Shown here in pieces: positions 1 through 5,444 of a DNA stretch of 5,444 nt. The notes under the pieces are model-generated. The model was not told where the DNA came from. It made no database searches and worked only from the letters and a program-made list of their open reading frames with translations. The translations under genes and the position numbers were made by a program. This DNA comes from Marinilabiliales bacterium (GTDB lineage: Bacteria; Bacteroidota; Bacteroidia; Bacteroidales; F082): positions 1-5,444 of the forward strand of contig PKSW01000457.1 in the NCBI GenBank assembly GCA_002869465.1, written 5' to 3'. Each line of letters opens with the position of its first letter. The stretch's first letter is position 1.

Positions 1-797
1 CCGGTGAGCCCTGATGCAAATCCACCGGCTTCACCCACCAGGAAAACATTCCCAAACTTATAGCCCCTGTAATCGTAGCTTATGGGAGCCGAATGATAAA
101 CAGCATTCTCAATGCTAATACCTTTTTCTTTAAGCCATGCATGGAAATTGTCTTTCAGTTTTTTGGCCGACATCATTTTCGGGTCACAAACACAACCTAC
201 AACAAAACTGTTTTCATGCGGGAAGACCCAGGCATACCACGATTTAAAATATTTTGAATATAAATGGATTTCAAGTCGCGGATCCAAGTTCGGTTCAGGT
301 ACAGTGTACTGAATGCCTATCAGCTGTTTCTCCTGCGGAATTTTTAAATATTTCCTGACGATGGAAGCATAGCCATCAGCCCCCACAAGGAAAGTATAGT
401 TTATTTTTTCATGATCATTCACAATAACATAGTCGGACTTGATGTCAGTGACTTTTGCGTTAATCCTAACCTTAAAATTTGTTCTATTAATTTGCTCCCT
501 TTGCCATCTGCCCAGGTCTTCTCTCTTTAATGTAAATACGATGGGTTCCGGTGCGTTGTTTATACTGGCTCGTTTTCTTGAAAAAATTGCCGTTTGAGTT
601 ACTTTATGTTCAATAATATGATCAGGAATGTCGATGACTCCCAAATCTTTTCTGGTAAGTCCACCTGCACATACTTTATCGCCAAAAGTATCTCCTTTTT
701 CAAGCAGTAAAACGGATAATGATGAATTGCTTAAAATTTTAGCGCATCTCAAACCTGCTGGACCTGCGCCAACAATAATCACATCGTACTTATTCAT
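1..797 (-). CDS. Geranylgeranyl reductase family FAD-dependent oxidoreductase, C-terminus cut by window edge
   Basis: The ATG is at 797-795, with an in-frame TGA immediately upstream (800-798), so no longer ATG start is possible. The frame stays open for 265 codons to the window edge. The N-terminus has a Rossmann FAD-binding signature (VIIVGAGPAG, residues 6-15). It is followed by KVCAGG (41-46), which resembles the conserved K-x-C-x-G-G region of geranylgeranyl reductases. LVGADGYASIVRK (137-149) is the second FAD-contacting (DG) motif. YAWVFP (188-193) matches the Y-x-W-x-F-P substrate-pocket motif of the family. VFLVGEAGGF (251-260) is the GD-type FAD motif with Glu where many relatives have Asp. 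Characterised relatives saturate isoprenoid double bonds in archaeal lipids, chlorophyll phytyl chains or quinone side chains, using reduced flavin. The substrate here is unknown. There is no signal peptide, so it is probably cytosolic or membrane-associated. Usual family length is about 370-400 residues, so roughly a third is missing. Family assignment is firm; the reaction is not. Confidence 0.9.
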   Translation of the reverse strand, partial: MNKYDVIIVGAGPAGLRCAKILSNSSLSVLLLEKGDTFGDKVCAGGLTRKDLGVIDIPDHIIEHKVTQTAIFSRKRASINNAPEPIVFTLKREDLGRWQREQINRTNFKVRINAKVTDIKSDYVIVNDHEKINYTFLVGADGYASIVRKYLKIPQEKQLIGIQYTVPEPNLDPRLEIHLYSKYFKSWYAWVFPHENSFVVGCVCDPKMMSAKKLKDNFHAWLKEKGISIENAVYHSAPISYDYRGYKFGNVFLVGEAGGFASGLT

Positions 798-916
798 TCA
801 AGTCCCATTTAATCGCAAATGTTAAGCGTAAAGCACCCTAAAATTATGATTTTTACGAAAATCAATACACGACAAGGTTTATTATTTTTTATGAAAACAA
901 TTTACCGCTGTGCCAT

Positions 917-926
917 TTTGTACAAA
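917..926. promoter_or_regulatory. Perfect 10-base palindrome TTTGTACAAA, candidate operator
   Basis: TTTGTACAAA reads identically on both strands. A second small palindrome, CGTACG, follows at 931-936, so the two centres are 12 bases apart, close to one helical turn. The site is in the middle of the divergent region, about 130 bases from each start codon. Dimeric transcription factors often bind such symmetric words. No regulator gene is visible in the window, so the binding protein is unknown. Confidence 0.35.
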
Positions 927-973
927 TATGCGTACGAAAACGAACAGTTGTTGCTGTGAACAGAACTTAAAAA

Positions 974-981
974 ACGATCGT
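974..981. promoter_or_regulatory. Perfect 8-base palindrome ACGATCGT
   Basis: ACGATCGT is self-complementary and lies 75-82 bases upstream of the fusion-protein start codon, within an otherwise A/T-rich stretch. It could be a regulator site or chance. Symmetry and location are the only evidence. Confidence 0.25.
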
Positions 982-991
982 AAGTATAAGA

Positions 992-1007
992 TTAACAGCG
1001 CTTAACA
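992..1007 (+). repeat. Two TTAACA direct repeats in 10-base phase upstream of the efflux operon
   Basis: TTAACA occurs at 992-997 and again at 1002-1007, with starts exactly 10 bases apart, separated by GCGC. A third copy occurs in inverted orientation at 820-825. Direct repeats placed about one helical turn apart are typical of response-regulator binding sites. They sit just upstream of the candidate promoter at 1013-1028, where an activator or repressor could act. The word is short and A/T-rich, so the assignment is tentative. Confidence 0.35.
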
Positions 1008-1012
1008 ATCAA

Positions 1013-1028
1013 TGGCATAAATTTAGTA
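1013..1028 (+). promoter_or_regulatory. Candidate sigma-54-like (-24/-12) promoter of the efflux operon
   Basis: TGGCAT at 1013-1018 differs by one base from the -24 element TGGCAC. With the required spacing (GG, ten bases, G plus one base) it is followed by TAGTA at 1024-1028, against the consensus TTGCW. The GG at 1014-1015 and the G at 1026 are in place, but the usual C at -12 is T. Transcription would begin near 1039, leaving a leader of about 17 bases before the ATG at 1056. A weak TAnnTTTG-like box (TAAATTTA, 1018-1025) overlaps it, so a housekeeping promoter is an equal alternative. Confidence 0.28.
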
Positions 1029-1055
1029 AACTGAAATCAACCAAAAAACTATTAC

Positions 1056-2309
1056 ATGGATCGAGTTATTGAAAAGAAGAAATGGACCACAAAAAGGATC
1101 ATTACCATCACATTAATTGCCGTATTCGGTTTCTTTCTAATTTATTTGATTTTCCTCCGCGACAAATCTTCGAAGCTATATATAAATAAAAACCAGCTTA
1201 CGATTGTTGAAGTGAAAGAAGATAAATTCCAGGAGTTTATACCTATCGACGGGATTGTATTTCCAAAAAACACCTTTTATATTGATGCTATCCAAGGTGG
1301 TGTAGTCGAAGCTATTTATACCGAAGACGGGGACATTGTGAAGAAAGGTGATACCCTTTTAAAACTGCTGAACACCGCGATGGAACTCAATTATATGGAG
1401 CAGGAAACAAGGATGCTGGCTGAGATTAATAACCTTCAGAATACCAGACTTTCGCTTGAGCAGAATAAATATGTGCGACAAAAAGAAATAGTTCAGTTGC
1501 AGTATCAAATTGACTTGACAGAACGCGATTTTAAACGTAAAGTTCAATTGTACGAGAGTGGAGTAATCTCTGACAAGGAATTTGAAGATGCTGAAAGGGA
1601 TTACAAATACACACTTAAGCAACTAAATATTTCTGTTGAATTGCAGCGCCTGGATTCCATATCCCGCGAATCGCAAAAAATTGATATTCAAACTTCATTA
1701 AGCCGGATGCAGGAAAATATGAAGCTGCTTCGGAAGAATATGGAAAATGCATATGTGAAAGCACCGGCAGCGGGAAAACTGTCCTCTTTTAACTTGGAGA
1801 TTGGTCAAACCAAATCGGCAGGGGAACATTTAGGACAGATCGATGTTCCAGGCGGTTTCAGGCTTGAAGCCAGGATAGATGAAAGATATGTTTCTCGTGT
1901 TTTCAAAGGTCAGGAAGCCGAATTATACTACACGGGTGACACCTATAAATTGTTTGTCGATAAAATATATACCGATGTGATTAATGGCGCCTTTAAAGTA
2001 GATCTGCTTTTTGAAAATGACGAAGCGCCAAAGGGTATTAAAAGAGGTCAAACCGTGCAGATCAGGTTGACATTTAGCGGAGAAACGGACGCCATTATTG
2101 TAAAACGTGGTGGTTTCTTCCAGGAAACCGGTGGCAACTGGATATATGTGCTTGACCCGTCAGGCGACTTTGCCTACAAACGTTCCATCAGCATTAATCG
2201 CCAGAACACAAATTTTTATGAAGTGACGGAAGGGCTTGAACCCGGCGAAAAGGTGATTGTTTCATCCTACGACTCATTCGGAGACAAGGATAAAATAATA
2301 TTTAAATAG
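1056..2309 (+). CDS. HlyD/MacA-type periplasmic membrane fusion protein of an ABC efflux system
   Basis: This 417-residue protein would link an inner-membrane ABC transporter to an outer-membrane channel. A basic N-terminus (KKKWTTKR, 7-14) precedes one membrane anchor at about 15-34, placing the rest in the periplasm. Residues about 78-104 form the first half of a lipoyl-like domain (GGVVEAIYTEDGD, 81-93). Residues about 110-230 are a heptad-rich, charged coiled-coil hairpin. The second lipoyl half follows, with VKAPAAGKL at 234-242. A beta-barrel region spans about 267-340, and a membrane-proximal domain ends the protein (about 345-417). Length and domain order are normal for the family. 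The ATG is preceded by an A-rich leader without a Shine-Dalgarno sequence. It is the first gene of a three-gene run and lies 44 bases before the ATPase, so co-transcription is likely. The substrate is not predictable. Family assignment is secure. Confidence 0.92.
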   Translation: MDRVIEKKKWTTKRIITITLIAVFGFFLIYLIFLRDKSSKLYINKNQLTIVEVKEDKFQEFIPIDGIVFPKNTFYIDAIQGGVVEAIYTEDGDIVKKGDTLLKLLNTAMELNYMEQETRMLAEINNLQNTRLSLEQNKYVRQKEIVQLQYQIDLTERDFKRKVQLYESGVISDKEFEDAERDYKYTLKQLNISVELQRLDSISRESQKIDIQTSLSRMQENMKLLRKNMENAYVKAPAAGKLSSFNLEIGQTKSAGEHLGQIDVPGGFRLEARIDERYVSRVFKGQEAELYYTGDTYKLFVDKIYTDVINGAFKVDLLFENDEAPKGIKRGQTVQIRLTFSGETDAIIVKRGGFFQETGGNWIYVLDPSGDFAYKRSISINRQNTNFYEVTEGLEPGEKVIVSSYDSFGDKDKIIFK

Positions 2310-2330
2310 ACATTTAATTAAGCTCTAAAG

Positions 2331-2346
2331 AATAAATCAATAAATC
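2331..2346 (+). repeat. Tandem duplicate of AATAAATC in the leader of the ATPase gene
   Basis: AATAAATC at 2331-2338 is directly followed by an identical copy at 2339-2346, ending seven bases before the ATG at 2354. The leader is almost free of G and has no Shine-Dalgarno sequence. Such A-rich leaders favour translation initiation in Bacteroidota. The repeat may simply reflect that composition. No hairpin is seen in this 44-base gap, so a terminator between the two genes is unlikely. Confidence 0.5.
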
Positions 2347-2353
2347 TAATACC

Positions 2354-3040
2354 ATGATAAAAACAAATGAATTGTCTAAAATATTCAAAACGGACGAAAT
2401 AGAAACAACCGCATTGAATAGAATTAATCTTGAAATTGAAAGGGGAGAGTTTGTTGCGGTGATGGGACCGTCAGGATGTGGAAAGTCGACCTTACTCAAC
2501 ATTCTCGGGCTGCTGGATACACCAACAACGGGAGATTTCTATTTTCTGGGTGAAAATGTAGCAGGTTACAGCGAAAAACAGCGTGCCAAAATCCGGAAAA
2601 AAAACATCGGGTTTATCTTTCAAAACTTCAACCTGATTGACCAGCTTACTGTTTTTGAGAATGTAGAAATGCCACTGATATATTTGGGAATGAGCACTAA
2701 AGAGAGAAAGCGCCGCGTGGAGGTCGCCCTGGAACAAATGCAAATATCTCACAGGTTAAAGCACTATCCAAACCAGTTATCAGGAGGCCAGCAGCAACGT
2801 GTGGCAGTGGCGCGGGCCATTGTTTCGAAGCCCCAGTTTATTTTGGCTGATGAGCCAACAGGTAATTTGGACTCTGCCCATGGTGACGAAGTGATGAATA
2901 TCCTTGCTGAATTAAATAATATGGGTGCTACCATCATCATGGTAACCCACTCACACAGTGATGCCGAACATGCACAAAGAGTTGTCACGTTATTCGATGG
3001 ACAACTTCTCGAAGAGAAATATCAAAAAGTAAGTGCCTGA
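2354..3040 (+). CDS. MacB/LolD-type ABC transporter ATP-binding protein
   Basis: This 228-residue cytoplasmic ATPase would power the adjacent permease. All core motifs are intact: Walker A GPSGCGKST (38-46), Q-loop Gln 90, ABC signature LSGGQQQR (142-149), Walker B FILADEP (162-168) with catalytic Glu 167, D-loop NLDS (171-174) and switch His 199. The stretch around FQNFNLI (89-95) and the single-domain length are typical of the MacB/LolD/FtsE subfamily, which drives mechanical movements of FtsX-type permeases rather than classical import. The start gives the normal N-terminus of the family (MIKTNELSKIF). It sits 44 bases after the fusion protein and 17 bases before the permease, so the three genes are probably one transcript. 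LolD-like lipoprotein release is an alternative role, but the HlyD neighbour favours MacAB-like efflux. Confidence 0.95.
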   Translation: MIKTNELSKIFKTDEIETTALNRINLEIERGEFVAVMGPSGCGKSTLLNILGLLDTPTTGDFYFLGENVAGYSEKQRAKIRKKNIGFIFQNFNLIDQLTVFENVEMPLIYLGMSTKERKRRVEVALEQMQISHRLKHYPNQLSGGQQQRVAVARAIVSKPQFILADEPTGNLDSAHGDEVMNILAELNNMGATIIMVTHSHSDAEHAQRVVTLFDGQLLEEKYQKVSA

Positions 3041-3057
3041 TTAATAATTCCAGTATC

Positions 3058-5444
3058 ATGATCTTCAATTATATAAAACTCGGCATTCGCAATCTTCTTC
3101 ATCAGAAATCTTATACGATCATCAATATCGTTGGATTATCCATAGGGATTGCCGCTTTTTTACTGATTTTTCTGCACATACAGTATGAGCTTGGTTTTAA
3201 CAAACACATACCTGAAGCTGAGCGTCTGTATAGATGTGTTGAAATCCAACAAGCGCCAGGTGTGGGTGAGCAGCATGTGGCTGTCACCATGGGTCCGCTG
3301 GCGGAAGCCCTCGTAACCGATTTTCCGGAAATTGAGAAGGCAGTACGCATGCTCTATTGGGGCTCGCGTCCTATCCAATATAATGAACAGTTTTTTAACC
3401 AGGAATTCGTTGTTTTTACTGACCCTGAGGTATTCGAATTGTTTGGGGTCAAATTAATTGTTGGCGATACAGCTACGGCTCTTAAAGAAATAAACTCATT
3501 TGTTGTTTCAAAAAAAGTGGCTGAGAAAATGTTTGGTTCGGTAGAAGAGGCCATGGGTAAGATAATCCAGATCAATAGCAAACCATTTCATGTTACGGGC
3601 GTGATGGAGGATCAGCCTAAGCAGGCTAGTTTCAGGTTGGAAGCACTTATTCCATTTGAATATATGGAAACCAATTTTACATGGCTGAGAGGATGGAACA
3701 ATAATTCCCTTGACACCTATGTTCGATTGAAAGAGGGAACAGATGCAGAAGCACTTAAAGATAAATTCCCTGAATTCGTTATGGCACATACTGATTCGGA
3801 AGATCCTGACTGGATGTGGAAATTATATTTGCAACCTGTGCTTGATATCCACCTGAAATCAGGACATATCAAGTTTCAGATCATGAACTACAACCAGGGA
3901 AATATCACGATGGTGTATATGTTCTCGATAATTGCCGCTCTGATCATTCTGCTAGCATGTATTAACTTTATAAACCTGTCAATTGCCCAGTCAGTGAAGA
4001 GGTCGAGAGAAGTCGGCATGCGAAAAGTTATGGGAGCCGACCGCTTCAACCTGATGAACCAGTTTTTGGGTGAATCATTTATCATTACCTTAATGTCTGT
4101 TATACTGGCACTGTTGCTGGTGTATTTTATGCTACCTTATTTTAATGAAATCCTTGGTGCCGCCTTCAAATTGGATTTCTATAGCAATTGGATATTTAAC
4201 ATTGGTTTATTAATAATCATTATCCTGGTTAGTTTGGTTGCTGGCATCTATCCGGCATTTTATCTCAGCCGTTATAACCCCATTAAAGTGCTTAAAAGCG
4301 GAATCGAATCTGAAGGGAGCTATTCAGGATGGTTAACAAAATCACTTGTCGTATTTCAGTTTGTCATTTCCATCGGGATGATTTTTAGTATTGCAGTTAT
4401 TTATGATCAGTTTAAATATGCACTGAATAAAGATATGGGTATTAATTATACCGATGTTTTGTCGGTCAATCTGTATGAAAAGAACACAGAAGAAAATGTA
4501 GCATTTTTAAAAAATGAATTTCTTCTTAACTCCAATGTCAAAGACGTAGCATTTGTTAGTGATATAAACGGGGTGGCAGGGTCGCAGGGAGCAATTACGG
4601 TAGATGATACGGCAGAAACAAGTATAACCGTCAGGTATGGTTTCGTAGATTACAACTTTTTTGAAATGATGGAAATTCCCATTATCGCCGGGAGGAATTT
4701 TGATAGGAATTTTGCTTTTGACGATAGTGTTTCGATGATCATCAACAGGGCAGCAGTTGAATACCTGGGGTGGGAAGATCCAATCGGTAAACAATTCCGG
4801 CCATTTATGGATACGATAACTAACATGAAAGTGATTGGCGTGATTGAAGATTATCATTATTACTCCATACATTCTAAAATTGAACCTGCTATTTACTTGA
4901 TTGAACCTGATAGATCGTACAACCTGGCAGTAAAGATAAATGGAGCGAACAAAGAAGAAACCATTGCATACCTTCAAGAAACATGGGACAGCCATTTCCC
5001 GGGCATACCTTTTAACTTCCAGATGGCCAAAGACAGATTGCAGAAAGAATATAAAAATGAAGAAAGTACTTTTAAGATATTCACTTTTTTCACACTGTTA
5101 TCAATGGTTATATCCTGCCTTGGTTTGTATGGTTTAACCGCTTTAATTGTTGAAAGAAAGAACAGGGAAATTGGTATAAGGAAAGTGTTTGGAGGTTCTG
5201 TTGTGCAAATCGTTAAACTGATACTCAGCAATTTTATCATACTTATAATCATTGCCGGAATGATTGCAACACCCATAGCGTGGTACCTGATGAATCAGGC
5301 GCTTGATAGCTTTGCTTACCATATTTCAATCACCTGGATATATTTTGCTGAAGCTATATTGATTGCACTTTTAGTAGCCGTCATAACCATCATATATCAT
5401 GCACTCAAAGCAGCCACATCAAACCCGGTTGAAACATTACGATA
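3058..5444 (+). CDS. Duplicated MacB/FtsX-type ABC transporter permease, last few codons beyond window edge
   Basis: The frame is open for 795 codons to the right edge. The protein has two tandem MacB-like units. Unit 1 has a membrane segment at about 19-41, a periplasmic core domain (about 42-284) and three segments near 285-308, 337-360 and 381-403. Unit 2 repeats this with a segment at about 428-450, a second core (about 451-673) and segments near 674-697, 722-746 and 758-780. Matching landmarks are REVGMRKVMGA (317-327) and REIGIRKVFGG (703-713), NPIKVL (407-412) and NPVETL (789-794), and VTGVMED (179-185) and VIGVIED (592-598). The second NP-box is normally within a few residues of the end, so nearly the whole protein is here. 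The ATG lies 17 bases after the ATPase stop. With the ATPase and fusion protein it would form a MacAB-like pump. The substrate is unknown. Membrane spans were judged by eye. Confidence 0.93.
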   Translation, partial: MIFNYIKLGIRNLLHQKSYTIINIVGLSIGIAAFLLIFLHIQYELGFNKHIPEAERLYRCVEIQQAPGVGEQHVAVTMGPLAEALVTDFPEIEKAVRMLYWGSRPIQYNEQFFNQEFVVFTDPEVFELFGVKLIVGDTATALKEINSFVVSKKVAEKMFGSVEEAMGKIIQINSKPFHVTGVMEDQPKQASFRLEALIPFEYMETNFTWLRGWNNNSLDTYVRLKEGTDAEALKDKFPEFVMAHTDSEDPDWMWKLYLQPVLDIHLKSGHIKFQIMNYNQGNITMVYMFSIIAALIILLACINFINLSIAQSVKRSREVGMRKVMGADRFNLMNQFLGESFIITLMSVILALLLVYFMLPYFNEILGAAFKLDFYSNWIFNIGLLIIIILVSLVAGIYPAFYLSRYNPIKVLKSGIESEGSYSGWLTKSLVVFQFVISIGMIFSIAVIYDQFKYALNKDMGINYTDVLSVNLYEKNTEENVAFLKNEFLLNSNVKDVAFVSDINGVAGSQGAITVDDTAETSITVRYGFVDYNFFEMMEIPIIAGRNFDRNFAFDDSVSMIINRAAVEYLGWEDPIGKQFRPFMDTITNMKVIGVIEDYHYYSIHSKIEPAIYLIEPDRSYNLAVKINGANKEETIAYLQETWDSHFPGIPFNFQMAKDRLQKEYKNEESTFKIFTFFTLLSMVISCLGLYGLTALIVERKNREIGIRKVFGGSVVQIVKLILSNFIILIIIAGMIATPIAWYLMNQALDSFAYHISITWIYFAEAILIALLVAVITIIYHALKAATSNPVETLR

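Larger units (their letters stand above)
820..1007. repeat. Nine-base inverted repeat TGTTAAGCG / CGCTTAACA flanking the divergent promoter region
   Basis: TGTTAAGCG at 820-828 is the exact reverse complement of CGCTTAACA at 999-1007. One arm lies 22 bases upstream of the reductase start and the other 48 bases upstream of the fusion-protein start, so each gene has one copy in comparable orientation. The spacing of about 170 bases rules out a simple hairpin. It fits two copies of a regulator's recognition word better. A chance match in A/T-rich DNA is possible. Confidence 0.4.
798..1055. promoter_or_regulatory. Divergent intergenic region between the reductase and the efflux operon
   Basis: These 258 bases separate two divergently transcribed genes, so promoters for both must lie here or overlap the gene starts. 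I see no plausible coding sequence. It holds a 10-bp palindrome (917-926), an 8-bp palindrome (974-981), a 9-bp inverted repeat (820-828 with 999-1007), a short ACAG/CTGT inverted pair (944-947, 954-957) and a -24/-12-like element (1013-1028). A Bacteroidota-type -7 box (TAnnTTTG) is present only in imperfect form: TAAATTTA at 1018-1025 on the plus strand and AACATTTG on the minus strand near 817-824. Neither has a clear -33 partner. The regulatory role follows from gene layout; no single site is proven. Confidence 0.7.

Noticed and set aside
112..825. Plus-strand open frames of about 65 codons at 112-312 and 628-825
   Set aside because: Both overlap the reductase gene on the opposite strand, which has clear FAD motifs across these positions. 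They are shadows of it.
944..957. ACAG-TTGTTG-CTGT as a hairpin or RNA element
   Set aside because: A four-base stem is too short to be meaningful and there is no conserved riboswitch-like structure around it.
1018..1025. TAAATTTA as a Bacteroidota housekeeping -7 box
   Set aside because: It has one mismatch to TAnnTTTG and no recognisable -33 element at the usual distance. It is mentioned only as an alternative to the -24/-12 reading.
2310..2353. Possible terminator between the fusion-protein and ATPase genes
   Set aside because: The gap has no G/C-rich hairpin followed by a T-run, only A/T-rich sequence and a tandem octamer.
2314..2988. Minus-strand open frames opposite the ATPase gene
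   Set aside because: They fall across the Walker A, signature and Walker B coding regions of a textbook ATPase and show no protein-like features.
4507..4995. Antisense open frame of 162 codons on the minus strand
   Set aside because: It lies wholly inside the second periplasmic core of the permease, which reads as a convincing protein on the plus strand. The antisense translation has no recognisable domain and no room for its own promoter.
3058..5444. Possible frameshift or two separate permease genes
   Set aside because: Codon-by-codon reading shows one uninterrupted frame through both MacB-like units, so the duplication is within a single gene.

Overview
This 5.4 kb window looks like chromosomal DNA of a member of the Bacteroidota. 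The base composition leans to A+T. Start codons follow A/T-rich leaders with little or no Shine-Dalgarno sequence. The efflux operon carries a permease of about 800 residues with a duplicated MacB/FtsX architecture, which is common in that phylum. I cannot assign a genus from sequence alone.

Layout: the left edge (1-797, minus strand) holds the first 265 codons of a geranylgeranyl-reductase-family FAD oxidoreductase; its C-terminus lies outside the window. A 258-bp divergent intergenic region (798-1055) follows. It contains several short symmetric elements (a 10-bp palindrome, an 8-bp palindrome, a 9-bp inverted repeat and two phased TTAACA boxes) and a sigma-54-like -24/-12 element just before the rightward genes. 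From 1056 to the right edge, three plus-strand genes form a probable operon: a HlyD/MacA-type membrane fusion protein (1056-2309), a MacB/LolD-type ABC ATPase (2354-3040) and a two-repeat FtsX/MacB permease (3058 to beyond 5444, probably only a few codons short of its end).

The three rightward genes would build a MacAB-like transporter. The ATPase powers the permease from the cytoplasm, and the fusion protein bridges the periplasm towards an outer-membrane TolC-like channel. No TolC-type gene is visible here. The substrate cannot be inferred. The reductase is divergently transcribed and need not be functionally linked.

I found no RNA gene, CRISPR array, insertion sequence, convincing terminator or pseudogene. 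No clearly undescribed system is evident. The most interesting parts are the structured divergent promoter region and the one-chain pseudo-dimeric permease.
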